Program-made: the position numbers and the translations under genes
Assembly (NCBI RefSeq): GCF_000327485.1
Contig: NC_019943.1
Location: forward strand, 1,550,001 to 1,614,000
Reading direction: 5' to 3'
Source: Methanoregula formicica SMSP
Lineage (GTDB): Archaea > Halobacteriota > Methanomicrobia > Methanomicrobiales > Methanospirillaceae
DNA: 64,000 bases
In this document: piece by piece, positions 55,001 to 64,000 of the stretch
How positions within the stretch are numbered: the first letter of the stretch is position 1
Layout: every line of letters starts with the position of its first letter
The notes under the pieces: model-generated
What the model was told of the DNA's origin: nothing
Databases searched by the model: none
What the model saw: the letters and a program-made list of their open reading frames with translations, nothing else

Positions 55001-58000
55001 CGATGCCCTTGCAAGCCAGTTGCTGAAACAGGAAGCGATCGGGGCCTACAGCAAGGCGCTTGAGATCAATTCCGGTTTTGCCGAGGCGTGGATCCGGAAA
55101 GGGAACGCCCTCATGGACCTTAACAAGGTCCAGGACGCGGTCGGAGCATACTCGCGGGCGCTTGAGATCAACCCGGCGCTCTGCGACATCTGGATGAGGA
55201 AAGGCGATGCCCTGCAGCAGCTGGGGAAGACCGAGGATGCAATCCTTGCCTATGGCAAGTCCCTGAAGATCGATCCGGACAACGAACCCGGATGGATCCG
55301 GCAGGGCAAAGCATTCTTTGACCTCACCCGGTACCAGGACGCCATCGATGCCTTCGACAATGCCATCTCGTTGAACCAGCGGAGCATCGAGGCATTCTGG
55401 TACAAGGGTCTCGCTCTCGAAAAGGTCAATCGCCACGAGGGTGCTATCCATGTCTTTGAGATCCTGCTGGAGATCGATCCGAAGAACGGCGATGCGCAGT
55501 TCCACAAGGGGCTCGCACTTGCTGTGCTAGGCGACCACCGCGATGCCATCGGAAGTTTCGACAAGACCCTCCAGATCCTCCCGGACTCCGCCCCGGCCTG
55601 GTACAACAAGGGCAAATCGCTCATCGAGATCGGGAGATACCCGGACGCAATCGTGGCACTGAAGCGTGCTATCGAGATCGAGACATCCTACACGGAAGCG
55701 TTCTATTACCTCGGGTATGCGCTCTTAAAAACCGGTGATTACACCGGTGCCATCGAAGCGTTCGACCGCAACCTTACACGGGACGGGAGCAATGCCCCGG
55801 GACATTTCAACCGGGGGATCGCACTCGAAAAGAGCCGCCGGTTCGAAGAGGCACTCGAATCGTTTGACAAATCCCTCATCTACGATCCCGGCAATGCCCT
55901 CGCATTCTATCACAAGGGGAAGGTCTACGCGGATCTGGGACGGCATGCCGACGCGGCCTTTGCGTTCGACAAGACCCTGCAGCTGAAGCCGCGGTACACC
56001 GATGCCCGCCTCCGGATGGGGATTGCCGAGTACAACCTCGGGAAATTCATCGAATCCATCCATGATTTCGACAAGACCATTGCCGAGAACGCGAACAGTT
56101 CGCAGGCCCATTACTATAAGGCCCGGGCCCTCGCTGACCTGAAGCGGCATGAGGAAGCCGTCGGTGCGTATGACCTCGCCCTCCGGCTCGATCCCGACAC
56201 CGCGGATATCCATTACTACAAGGGATTCTCGCTCATGGAACTGGCGCAGTTTGAGAAAGCCATCCCGGAGTTCGAGCGCACCGAGGTACTCACGCCCGCA
56301 AATGCCATGGCATTCTACCAGCACGGCCTTGCACTGGTACGGCTGGAACGGGAGAACGATGCGATCCAGGTGCTGGACCAGAGCATCGCCCTCTCGCCCC
56401 GGTACGCGCCGGCCCAGTACCAGCGGGGCCTTGCCTTAAACTCGCTCGGGCGGTACCGGGAATCGCTGGAATCGTTCGACGGGGCGCTTTCAGCCGACCC
56501 GCAGCTGGCGGATGCAGCCCTCCAGAAAGCGATCGCGCTTGCCAGTCTCGGAAGGCATGCCGACGCTCTCGGGGCGGCAGATGTTGCCATTGCTATCCGG
56601 CCGGAGCTGGCCCAGGCCTGGCACCGGAAGGGGACTGCACTTGCGGAACTCGACCGGGTTCCCGAAGCACTGGCAGCCTTCGACCGTGCCATCGAGATCG
56701 ATCCTGCCAATGCCCGGTCGCATTTCGAGCGCGGGCTCGTGCTGGCAAGGCTTGGCCGGCATATCGAAGCCATCCAGGCCTTCGACCAGTCGCTCTCCCT
56801 GATCCCGAACTATGTGCCGGCCTTCTACAACAAGGGGCTGGCCCTCATGGCAGTCGGGATGCATGAAGAGGCGGTATTATCCTTCAACATCGCACTCGAG
56901 ATCCTGCCGGACGATCCTGCCGTCCTGTACCAGAAAGGCCTTGCCCTGATGCGGCTGGAGAGTTTCGAGGATGCGATCGGCGCATTCGACGCTGCCCTTG
57001 CGATCGATGCGCAGAAGACCGAGTACCCCTACCAGAAAGGCCTTGCCCTTGCGGCACTGGGAAGGCATGACGAGGCAGAGGCTGCATTCTCTGCAGCACT
57101 CGCACGGGATCCGGACAACCAGGATGCGCTGTACCATAAAGGCCTGTCGCTTGCCGAGCTGGGCAGGTTCAGCGAGGCAATCGAAGACCTGGCAAAGACG
57201 GTGGAGAGGAACCCGAAGATTGCCAATGCCTGGCTGATCCAGGGGTTCTGCCTCTTTGCTGTCGAGCGGTACTCCGATGCGCTCGCCTCGTACGACAAGG
57301 CCCTTGAGCTGGAGACGCAGAACCCCCACACGTGGTTCTACAAGGGCCGGACCTGCCTGAACCTCGGGAACGACAGCGATGCCGTTCTGGCATTCGAGCA
57401 GGCCATCAAGATCGTCCCCGATTTCGGCGAGGCGTTCTATTACATGGGCCAGGCTCTCTTCCGGCAGAAGAAACTGGCCGAGGCTGCCGTTGCCTTCGAA
57501 GAAGCGAACCGGCTGATGCCGGACTTCACCGAAGCGTTCCAGGAGAAGGGACGTACCTTTTTTGCACTCGGCAGGTACCGGGAAGCCGCAGCAGCGTTCG
57601 AACAGGTTCTTGCAATGCAGCCACGCGACCTGAACGCAACCTATGGTCTTGCCCGTTCCCTGGACCGGCTCGGGTCTGCCAAAGAGGCGATCCCGGCCTA
57701 TGCAAAAGTCAACCGGATCGCACCGGACTGCGAGCGGGCATTCCTGTACAGGGGATTTGCCCACCTGCAGGTCCGCGAATACGAGGACGCCGTTGCAGCG
57801 TTTACCCGGGTCGTCGAGATCAATCCCGCGAATACTGACGCCTGGCACGAGAAGGGAAAAGCGCTCGTTGTCCTGGAAAAGTATGCAAAGGCGCTGGAGG
57901 CTTTTGATGGGTATCTCGGGCAGAAGCCGGACGATCCGGTGATCCTCTGCCAGAAAGGCCTGTCCCTTGTAAAACTCGACCGGTTCGAAGACGCGCTGGC

Positions 58001-61000
58001 TGCGTTCACCAGCGCCATCGACAAGGGTATGAACACGCCGGGTGTCCACACGGAACAGGCGCTCTGTTTCTTAAAACTCGGGCGGGACGAGGAGGTCATC
58101 CGGTCTGCGGACCGTGCCCTTGCGCTCGATTCCAGCGAGACCCGGGCGCTTCTCGCAAAGGGCGAGTCGCTTGCCCGGCTCGGCCGTCACGAAGAGGCAG
58201 TCGCAGCATTCGACGGCGTTATCGCACGGGACGCGGAGAACGACCGGGCCCGCCGTGGCCGGGGTGTCTCCCTTGTGCAGCTCGGGCGGTACGAGGATGC
58301 AGTCATCGAGCTTGACCATGCGCTCGAGAACGATGCCACGAACGCCGATCTCCTCACCTGCAAAGGATATTCGCTCTACCGTCTTGCGCGCTACAAGGAG
58401 ACCGTGGAGTACCTGGGCAAGGCCGTAAAACGGCGGCCAAAGGACCGCACTGTCCTGCTCTTCCGCGGGAAGGCATTCCTCCGGCTGGGCCGGTGGGAAA
58501 ATGCTTACGGGATGTTCGACAAGCTGACTGCCATCGATCCGAAGTACGTAAAGGGCTGGTATTACAAGGGACAGGCCCTTCTTGCAAAGGACCTGTACGA
58601 GGATGCCCTTTTGGCGTTTGAGACGGCAATCTCGCTTGAGGAGACCTGCGCCGGTGCCTGGTACAACAAGGGCCGGGCGCTCGGCTCCCTTGCACGGCAT
58701 GCGGAAGCAGTGGCGGCATTCAACCGGGCACTGGAACTGCAGCCAGACATGCGGGATGCTGCATACCGCAAGGGGCTCGCCCTGGCAGCCCAGTACCTGC
58801 ACAGTGACGCAGTTGCCGCGTTCGACAGTGCCGCGTCTCTTGGCCTCGACCAGGGTGAACTCTGGTACTGCCGCGGAACCTCCCTTATGCAGCTGGCACG
58901 GTGGCAGGAGGCACTCGAATCATTCAACAAGACCATCGCGCTTGTTCCGGATAATGCCCCGGCCTGGCTCAACAAGGGGCTTTGCCTCCAGAAACTGAAC
59001 TACCACGCAGCTGCAACCGAGGCATTTGAAAAGACATCGGCACTTGACGCAACCTCCGTTCCTGCAGCGTTCGGCCGGGGCCAGTCGCTTGCAGAACTGG
59101 ACAGGGACGAGGAAGCAATTGCCGCGTTCACCCGCACGCTCGAGCTCGACTCCACCCAGGCCGAGGCCGCATACCTCCGGGGTTGTGCATATCTCCGGCT
59201 TGCACTGTATACAGAGGCCATCTCGTCGTTCGATTACACCATCCAGTACGCTCCCGATCACGCCCAGTCGCATTACCGAAGGGGTCTTGCCCTGCAGGCG
59301 CAGGGGAAATACGAGAAGGCGATCCGGTCCTACAAGCAGGCGCTCACGCACGATGGCAGCATCACCGATGCCGTGTACCAGACCGGGCTCTGCTATGCAG
59401 CCCTCAATAAAAACGATCAGGCGTTAAAGACGTTTGACCGGGTCCTGGAAACCTTACCGGAACGGGCCGATATCCTGTTCCATAAAAGCCGGGCGCTCTT
59501 CCGTCTCATGCGGTACGAGGAGGCGCTCACGGCCATCGACGCCTCGCTTGCCATCGAGAACAATGACGTTGCAGTCTGGGAACAAAAAGGCAGCACGCTC
59601 TATGAGCTGGGACGGTTTGAGGAGTCGCTTGAGGCCTATGACCGGTCCCTGGCTCTCAATCCTGACAGTATCACCTGCTGGTACCTGAAAGGCCGTTCGC
59701 TTTCCGATCTGGCCCGGTACGAGGAAGCAATCCCCTGTTTTGACCGGGTTATTGAGACTGACGAAACCTGTGCAGGTGCATGGCTGCGGAAAGGAAGTTC
59801 CCTGCTTTCGCTGGGAAAGTTTGCTCCGGCAATCGAGGCCCTTACCCGGTCGCTCGACCTCCAGCCTGACAATGCCAACGGGTGGTACGACCGGGGCATT
59901 GCCCTTGCCGAGCTGAAGCAGTACGAAGATGCTGTTGCATCGTACGACCGGGCCATCGCGATCAACCGGAAGTATGCCAATGCATGGTACGACAAGGGGG
60001 TTGCCCTCGTACATCTCGGGAGGGATACCGACGCCATCCAGGCATTCGAAAACACGACTGCAATCGACCCCCGGTTCATGAACGCGTTTTACGACAAGGG
60101 GCTTGCCCTTGCAAGGCTCGGTGAGCATCAGGACGCGGTAACGGCATTCGACGGGGTGCTTGCTATCAGTGCATCGTTTGTCCCTGCCCTTACACAGAAA
60201 GGGCTCTCGCTCTTCCAGCTCCAGCGGTACGAGGAGGCTGCATCATCGCTGGGCGCAGCGCTTGACCTTAACTCAGGAATATTCGAAGCATGGTACCACC
60301 AGGGCCTTGCCTACCGGCATCTCGGGAATGTTTCGGAAGCCATTGCATCGTTCGACCAGGCCATCAGCCTCGACCCCCGTTCGTTTGCCGTACACTATGA
60401 GAAAGGTCTTGTCCTTTCCGGGCAGGAGCAGTGGGACGCCGCGGTTGCCGAATTCCGCATAGCGATTGAATGCGATGGCGGGAAGAAGGAGGCATACTAT
60501 GCTCTCGGTCTTGCCCTGCACGCGCTTGAGCAGTTCGGGGAGGCACGGGACGCGTTCACAAAAACAGCCGCCCTCGATCCCGGGTATGCCGATGCCCACT
60601 ATTACGAAGGGCTCTCCTCCGAGCATCTTGAACAGTACCGTGAAGCAGTCTCTTCGTTCGACCGTACGATCGCCGTCATCGCCGACCATGCGATGGCATG
60701 GTACCACAAGGGCCTTTCCCTGGAGCACATCGGGAACGATGAGGATGCTGCAGATGCTTTCGAGCATGCCCGCAGGACCGAACCGGACAACCCGGCCATT
60801 CTCCTTTCGCTGGGGAAGGCCCGGTCGCGCCTCGGGCAGTTCGAAATGGCGATCCGGATCTACGATCACGCCCTCACCCTGCTGCCTTCCGATGGCGAGT
60901 TCCTGCTGGAGAAGGGTATTGCCCTTGCCCATCTCGAACGCCATGAGGAAGCGGAGGTTGTGCTCGGCCAGTCCACAGAGCGGCTGCCGGACCGGTTCGA

Positions 61001-64000
61001 ACCCCCGTTCCTCCGGGGCCTCTCGCTCATGCTGACCGGGCGGTATGACGATGCTGTCCGTTCCTTTGACAAAGCTCTTGCCCTGAATGAAACGGACCCG
61101 GACATCTGGTACCACAAGGCCATCTCCCTGGCCCATCTCGGCAGGGCAGAAGAGGCAGTCCCGGCGTTTGACAAAGTGCTCGGACTGCGCCCGGACGATG
61201 CCGAGGCGTTCCTCGGCAGGGGCCGGGCATATTACACCCTGAAATCCTTTGACCGGGCCATCGAGTCCTTTGACCGGGTCATCGGCTATCTCCCGCAGCA
61301 CGCCGCGGCCTGGCACGAGAAAGGGATGGCGCTCTATGATCTTGGCAGGTACGAAGAGGCAATCGCGGCATTTGATAAGACGCTGGAGGAAGACGGAGGA
61401 AACCATGACGCGCTGTACTACTGCGCTCTGGCATATGCTGCCATCGGGAAAGATGCCGAAGCAGTGGAGTCGTTTGAGCTTCTTCTCACCCGGGCGCCCG
61501 ACAACGCAACCGCGTGGTACGAGAACGGTCTCGCCCTTTCGCGCCTGAAGCGCCATAAGGATGCCATCCATGCGTTCGACCAGGCGATCCGGGTCCGGCC
61601 GGATTACTTCGATGCCCACGAGGTGCGGGCCCGGTCGTTTGACAGCCTTGGCGATCCAAAGGAGACAATCGATGCGTACAACCGGGCGCTGGCCCTCCAG
61701 CCGATGCACGTACCCTCGCTGCACCGCAAGGGAGTTGCACTCATCCGCCTGGAACGATACGAGGAAGCCATCAAGGTCTTTGACCGCGCACTTGAGATCG
61801 ATCCTGCCTGTGCCGATGCGATTTACGACAAAGGCAGGGCACTCTCGGCTCTCGGGATGTACCGCGAGGCGGTCAAGACCTATGACAAGCTGCTCGGAAT
61901 TGATGCAGGCAATGCGGAAGTGTCCTATGATAAAGGGATAGCGCTCGCGCACCTGGGGCGGCATGATGATGCCATTGTTGCATTCAACAAGGCGCTCGAC
62001 CTCGACCCGGGCAATGCGCAGGCTGCCTATCACAAGGGGCTCTCGCTTGCCACGACCGGCCGGCACCCGGATGCGATCGAAGCTTTTGACCGCGTGATCG
62101 AACGGGAACCGGGTTCTGTCGAGGGGTGGGTCCACCGGGGATTGTCCCTCTTTGCCCTCGGGAAATACAACGATGCGGTAGAATCCTATGTACGTGCCAT
62201 TGCCATCGACCCGTCGAATGCCGAGGCATGGTATTTCAAGGGAAGCGCCATCTTCGCGTCAGGAGGGTATGAGGATGCCATCGAGGCCTTCAACAAGGCA
62301 CTGGAGTTCCGGCCGGACTACGTATCTGCATACAACGACAAGGGCCGGTCGCTCTTCCACATGGGCATGTTCCGCGAGGCGGTCATTGCATTCGACAATG
62401 CGCTGGCCCTCCAGCAGAAGAACGTGGATGCCCTGTACCACAAGGGTACTTCCCTCCTGCGGCTGGAACAATACGACGAGGCCATCCAGGCATTCGACCT
62501 TGCCCTGAAGATACGGCCCAACCATGCACACCTCTGGACCGGAAAAGGCATTGCCCTGTCTGCACTGGGGCGGGACCAGGATGCGGTCAGCTTCTTCACA
62601 AAGGCACTGGGTATCGACAGCCGGGATGCCCGGGCCGCATACCAGCTCGGGGTTTCCTACTTAAAGCTCAGTAAATACCATGAGGCAATCCGGTATCTTG
62701 AGGGCGCCCTGGCACAGCAGCCAGCCTGCGTTGAAGCGAATTACCAGAAAGGGCGTGCGCTTGCGATGCTCGGGATGCATAACGATGCCATCACGGCTTA
62801 TGACAAGGCGATTGCCGGAAAAGAGAACTTTGCCGAGGCCTGGTTGTACCGCGGGATCTCGCAGGCCAGCCTCGACCAGTACGACCGGGCGATCCTGGAC
62901 TATGACCATGCGCTGGGCCTCAGGCCGGATTATGCACCGGCGCATCTCTTCCGGGGGATCGCTCTCATCCATCTCTCTCGTCATGATCAGGCCGTGGAAG
63001 CGTTCAACCATGCGCTGACTGTGGAGCCGGAGTACCCCGAGGCCCTGTTCTACAAGGGGCTTGCACTCCTGGAACAGGAGCTGTATACCGAGGCAATCCC
63101 GGTCTTCGATCAGGCGCTTGCCGCCAACAACCGGTATGCCGAGGCATGGCACAACAAAGGTGTTGCCCTTGCCCGCACCGGGCAGCATGAAGAGGCAATC
63201 GCTGCGTTCAATGCCGCTCTCGGGATCCGGTCCGACTATGCCGAAGCGCTGTTCGAACGCGGGAGATCGCTCGTGCACACCGGCATGTTCCGGGAAGCCA
63301 TTGCCTCCTTTGACCAGGTCCTGATCCTTGCTCCCGGTAATGCCAACGCACATTTCGAGAAGGGCCGGGCCCTGATTGCCCTTGGCAACCATGCCGGAGC
63401 AACGGCTGCCTTCGACAGGGCCATCGATATCAACCCCTCCTGCTGGCAGGCATTAGCCGGCAAGGGAAGGGCCGAGACGTACCAGGGCAACTACGATGGC
63501 GCGATCACGGCGCTCGACCGTGCCCTCGAGATCATGCCAAAGAAGGCAATCCTCCATGACCAGAAAGGACTTGCCTATGCGGCCCTTGAACAATACCGCG
63601 ACGCGGTGCAGTCCTATGACCGGGCCCTGGAGATCGAGCCCCTTCCGCGGGTCTTTGCCCACAAGGGTATCGCCCTTGCCGAGCTGGGGATGTACCGCGA
63701 TGCCATCGAGGCATTCGACAAGGCGATCGAGCATGACGGGAATCTTGCCGAGGCATGGATGGGCAAGGGGAATGTCCAGTACGACCTCGGCAAGTATGCT
63801 GATGCCGAAAAGGCCTATGAGCGCGGGCTTGCGCTCGACCCGGAGAATGCCGAGGCCTGGACACGACAGGGTATGGTTCTCTCAGCCCAGCAGAAGTTTG
63901 AGGAGGCGCTGGAGCACTACGACCGCGCCCTTATGATTGATCCGACGTTTTCCATTGCTTACTTCACCCGGGGAAGCGCCCTCATTGCGATGAAGCGGTA
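52005..64000 (+). CDS. Giant TPR-repeat protein, incomplete at the window end
   Basis: An ATG at 52005 opens a frame of 3998 codons with no stop before the window ends at 64000. From residue 1 it consists of tandem tetratricopeptide repeats of 34 residues with the consensus W-Y/F-x-KG-x-AL-x-x-LG-R-Y/F-E-E-A-I-x-A-F-D-x-A-L-x-I-x-P (about 117 units visible). There is no signal peptide, membrane segment or other domain at the N-terminus. Frames of the antisense strand keep one phase throughout, so no frameshift is apparent. TPR superhelices bind partner proteins; a solenoid this long would be an extended scaffold. The C-terminus and any other domain lie outside the window. Confidence 0.9.
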   Translation, partial: MNKSDAEALLRQGIELYDLGRFQEAIVMFDRGLALYPRLAKAHYFKGIALYDLGKFEDAIAAYDMAVSIEPSDPNAWYNKAATLAQVGKNEEALEACDRLLAIRYDNAEAWILKGIALYELGRFTDAISAYDHALMIDPRHAKVYYNKGIALADLGRHQEAIYSYNKAIEIVPGYARAYYNKGISLYELGNLDDALSAFNRAAELDPDDIWVWYYRSFILSKQDQNEFAAQSAEKFLAQEPDHADIWAIRGMSLFKLGRYDEALDALRQATAINPDLSDAWYYLGLAGVETRQFDDAVEAFTRNLEIHPGNAGALFHRGLAHYRLKQYREAVQDFDSTLEPEPGNKEAWYRRGIACVNLSRYEEALESFNRRLGLGQNHAGSLYFRGIAQARLGRNKEAIESFDAALQVDPSCASAAFQQGVAYASLGRFSEAVASYDRALRINPGLSDAIYHKGFALSKLGRTEDAVQEFERTVAFDPKNAKAFHQKGLQLVKIGRFDEAIEAFDESLALKPGFAQAAFDKGAALIRLGKFEDALQAFDQAIVTNSKYVNAYYQKGLTLVQLERFSDAITAFEQAAVIDPTHTLSLYHRGLTLGKLKRFMEAVVAFDAVLAISPENTNARYEKGIALFHLLRYAEAVQEFHEALEQNPALVNGWLYMGISLAHIGHLEEALPAFNKAIALNPKLAEAYVRKGIVLFTLERHEEAVSTLNRALDENAKDVYGWCYKGLALSALGRFDEAVRSFDKALEINRRCARAFFERGNALLKLGKPLEAVVSYDQALELSPDDPKILYQKGMALTQRERFDEAIRAFESALALEPENASGAYYLGVAYAGRERYDDAIRAFDNAIALDPTQGQAFHFKGIALVQRERYTEAITAFLSALKRDPDNPVTHYYLGLAYLQDKQFKNAIPEFSRATELDPSLLDAYLYHGIALAAIGRHDEAVPLFDKSLAGNPTHIDAMTARARSLMVLERFSEVVETDDRILSLNPTLIDTWMQKGDALASQLLKQEAIGAYSKALEINSGFAEAWIRKGNALMDLNKVQDAVGAYSRALEINPALCDIWMRKGDALQQLGKTEDAILAYGKSLKIDPDNEPGWIRQGKAFFDLTRYQDAIDAFDNAISLNQRSIEAFWYKGLALEKVNRHEGAIHVFEILLEIDPKNGDAQFHKGLALAVLGDHRDAIGSFDKTLQILPDSAPAWYNKGKSLIEIGRYPDAIVALKRAIEIETSYTEAFYYLGYALLKTGDYTGAIEAFDRNLTRDGSNAPGHFNRGIALEKSRRFEEALESFDKSLIYDPGNALAFYHKGKVYADLGRHADAAFAFDKTLQLKPRYTDARLRMGIAEYNLGKFIESIHDFDKTIAENANSSQAHYYKARALADLKRHEEAVGAYDLALRLDPDTADIHYYKGFSLMELAQFEKAIPEFERTEVLTPANAMAFYQHGLALVRLERENDAIQVLDQSIALSPRYAPAQYQRGLALNSLGRYRESLESFDGALSADPQLADAALQKAIALASLGRHADALGAADVAIAIRPELAQAWHRKGTALAELDRVPEALAAFDRAIEIDPANARSHFERGLVLARLGRHIEAIQAFDQSLSLIPNYVPAFYNKGLALMAVGMHEEAVLSFNIALEILPDDPAVLYQKGLALMRLESFEDAIGAFDAALAIDAQKTEYPYQKGLALAALGRHDEAEAAFSAALARDPDNQDALYHKGLSLAELGRFSEAIEDLAKTVERNPKIANAWLIQGFCLFAVERYSDALASYDKALELETQNPHTWFYKGRTCLNLGNDSDAVLAFEQAIKIVPDFGEAFYYMGQALFRQKKLAEAAVAFEEANRLMPDFTEAFQEKGRTFFALGRYREAAAAFEQVLAMQPRDLNATYGLARSLDRLGSAKEAIPAYAKVNRIAPDCERAFLYRGFAHLQVREYEDAVAAFTRVVEINPANTDAWHEKGKALVVLEKYAKALEAFDGYLGQKPDDPVILCQKGLSLVKLDRFEDALAAFTSAIDKGMNTPGVHTEQALCFLKLGRDEEVIRSADRALALDSSETRALLAKGESLARLGRHEEAVAAFDGVIARDAENDRARRGRGVSLVQLGRYEDAVIELDHALENDATNADLLTCKGYSLYRLARYKETVEYLGKAVKRRPKDRTVLLFRGKAFLRLGRWENAYGMFDKLTAIDPKYVKGWYYKGQALLAKDLYEDALLAFETAISLEETCAGAWYNKGRALGSLARHAEAVAAFNRALELQPDMRDAAYRKGLALAAQYLHSDAVAAFDSAASLGLDQGELWYCRGTSLMQLARWQEALESFNKTIALVPDNAPAWLNKGLCLQKLNYHAAATEAFEKTSALDATSVPAAFGRGQSLAELDRDEEAIAAFTRTLELDSTQAEAAYLRGCAYLRLALYTEAISSFDYTIQYAPDHAQSHYRRGLALQAQGKYEKAIRSYKQALTHDGSITDAVYQTGLCYAALNKNDQALKTFDRVLETLPERADILFHKSRALFRLMRYEEALTAIDASLAIENNDVAVWEQKGSTLYELGRFEESLEAYDRSLALNPDSITCWYLKGRSLSDLARYEEAIPCFDRVIETDETCAGAWLRKGSSLLSLGKFAPAIEALTRSLDLQPDNANGWYDRGIALAELKQYEDAVASYDRAIAINRKYANAWYDKGVALVHLGRDTDAIQAFENTTAIDPRFMNAFYDKGLALARLGEHQDAVTAFDGVLAISASFVPALTQKGLSLFQLQRYEEAASSLGAALDLNSGIFEAWYHQGLAYRHLGNVSEAIASFDQAISLDPRSFAVHYEKGLVLSGQEQWDAAVAEFRIAIECDGGKKEAYYALGLALHALEQFGEARDAFTKTAALDPGYADAHYYEGLSSEHLEQYREAVSSFDRTIAVIADHAMAWYHKGLSLEHIGNDEDAADAFEHARRTEPDNPAILLSLGKARSRLGQFEMAIRIYDHALTLLPSDGEFLLEKGIALAHLERHEEAEVVLGQSTERLPDRFEPPFLRGLSLMLTGRYDDAVRSFDKALALNETDPDIWYHKAISLAHLGRAEEAVPAFDKVLGLRPDDAEAFLGRGRAYYTLKSFDRAIESFDRVIGYLPQHAAAWHEKGMALYDLGRYEEAIAAFDKTLEEDGGNHDALYYCALAYAAIGKDAEAVESFELLLTRAPDNATAWYENGLALSRLKRHKDAIHAFDQAIRVRPDYFDAHEVRARSFDSLGDPKETIDAYNRALALQPMHVPSLHRKGVALIRLERYEEAIKVFDRALEIDPACADAIYDKGRALSALGMYREAVKTYDKLLGIDAGNAEVSYDKGIALAHLGRHDDAIVAFNKALDLDPGNAQAAYHKGLSLATTGRHPDAIEAFDRVIEREPGSVEGWVHRGLSLFALGKYNDAVESYVRAIAIDPSNAEAWYFKGSAIFASGGYEDAIEAFNKALEFRPDYVSAYNDKGRSLFHMGMFREAVIAFDNALALQQKNVDALYHKGTSLLRLEQYDEAIQAFDLALKIRPNHAHLWTGKGIALSALGRDQDAVSFFTKALGIDSRDARAAYQLGVSYLKLSKYHEAIRYLEGALAQQPACVEANYQKGRALAMLGMHNDAITAYDKAIAGKENFAEAWLYRGISQASLDQYDRAILDYDHALGLRPDYAPAHLFRGIALIHLSRHDQAVEAFNHALTVEPEYPEALFYKGLALLEQELYTEAIPVFDQALAANNRYAEAWHNKGVALARTGQHEEAIAAFNAALGIRSDYAEALFERGRSLVHTGMFREAIASFDQVLILAPGNANAHFEKGRALIALGNHAGATAAFDRAIDINPSCWQALAGKGRAETYQGNYDGAITALDRALEIMPKKAILHDQKGLAYAALEQYRDAVQSYDRALEIEPLPRVFAHKGIALAELGMYRDAIEAFDKAIEHDGNLAEAWMGKGNVQYDLGKYADAEKAYERGLALDPENAEAWTRQGMVLSAQQKFEEALEHYDRALMIDPTFSIAYFTRGSALIAMKR

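Overview
The window reads as chromosomal DNA of a methanogenic euryarchaeon, most likely Methanomicrobiales (Methanoregula-like). That placement is an inference from gene content: an archaeal Lsm protein, Cdc48/VAT, RNase Z, a short archaeal-type ThiC, HypD, UPF0200 and DUF7123 families, and methanogen-style lipoproteins. TATA boxes about 25 bp upstream of starts, several apparently leaderless genes and GC-rich coding sequence agree with it. No rRNA, insertion sequence or CRISPR array is visible.

Left part (1-9.8 kb): a decayed lipoprotein fragment, two surface lipoproteins, a DUF4143-type ATPase, aroD, a small-multidrug-export-like membrane protein, a large U32 peptidase-family protein, tpiA, a 33-residue membrane protein that is easily missed, and an HTH-CBS regulator. 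From 9.99 to 13.4 kb lies a compact cluster: a 47-codon small ORF carrying an attenuator-like hairpin, then an RLAN-domain protein, a RimK-like ATP-grasp ligase, a cysteine-cluster protein and a GCS2-type carboxylate-amine ligase. It looks like an uncharacterised peptide-ligation or metabolite system. A fused ADP-forming acyl-CoA synthetase follows.

Middle (15.6-31 kb): on the minus strand are a receiver-PAS-PAS-diadenylate-cyclase fusion, a winged-helix protein with a cysteine cluster coupled to Lsm, class II aldolase and fructose bisphosphatase (gluconeogenesis, with tpiA nearby), and an Hsp20-Cdc48 pair. On the plus strand are thiC, a tight operon (radical SAM, UPF0200 kinase-like, TIM-barrel isomerase, RNase Z), an S1-OB-DHH nuclease, and small proteins.

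Chemosensory block (32.1-39.4 kb, minus strand, transcribed ParA to CheR): a ParA-type ATPase, a soluble PAS-rich receptor, CheW, a second soluble PAS-rich receptor, and CheR. No transmembrane segments are seen in either receptor, so this resembles a positioned cytoplasmic chemoreceptor cluster.

Right part (39.6-64 kb): a lipoprotein, adenine deaminase, an EamA transporter, a coupled isochorismatase-GNAT-Cas6-like trio with no CRISPR array, a two-domain lipoprotein, hypD, an MscS channel, an intergenic repeat element, a second TIM-barrel isomerase, tRNA-Thr(GGT), about 1.5 kb of sparsely coding DNA with a 58-codon gene, a PLP aminotransferase, and a giant TPR protein. The last starts at 52005 and is still open at the window end, with nearly 4000 residues of uninterrupted TPR repeats.
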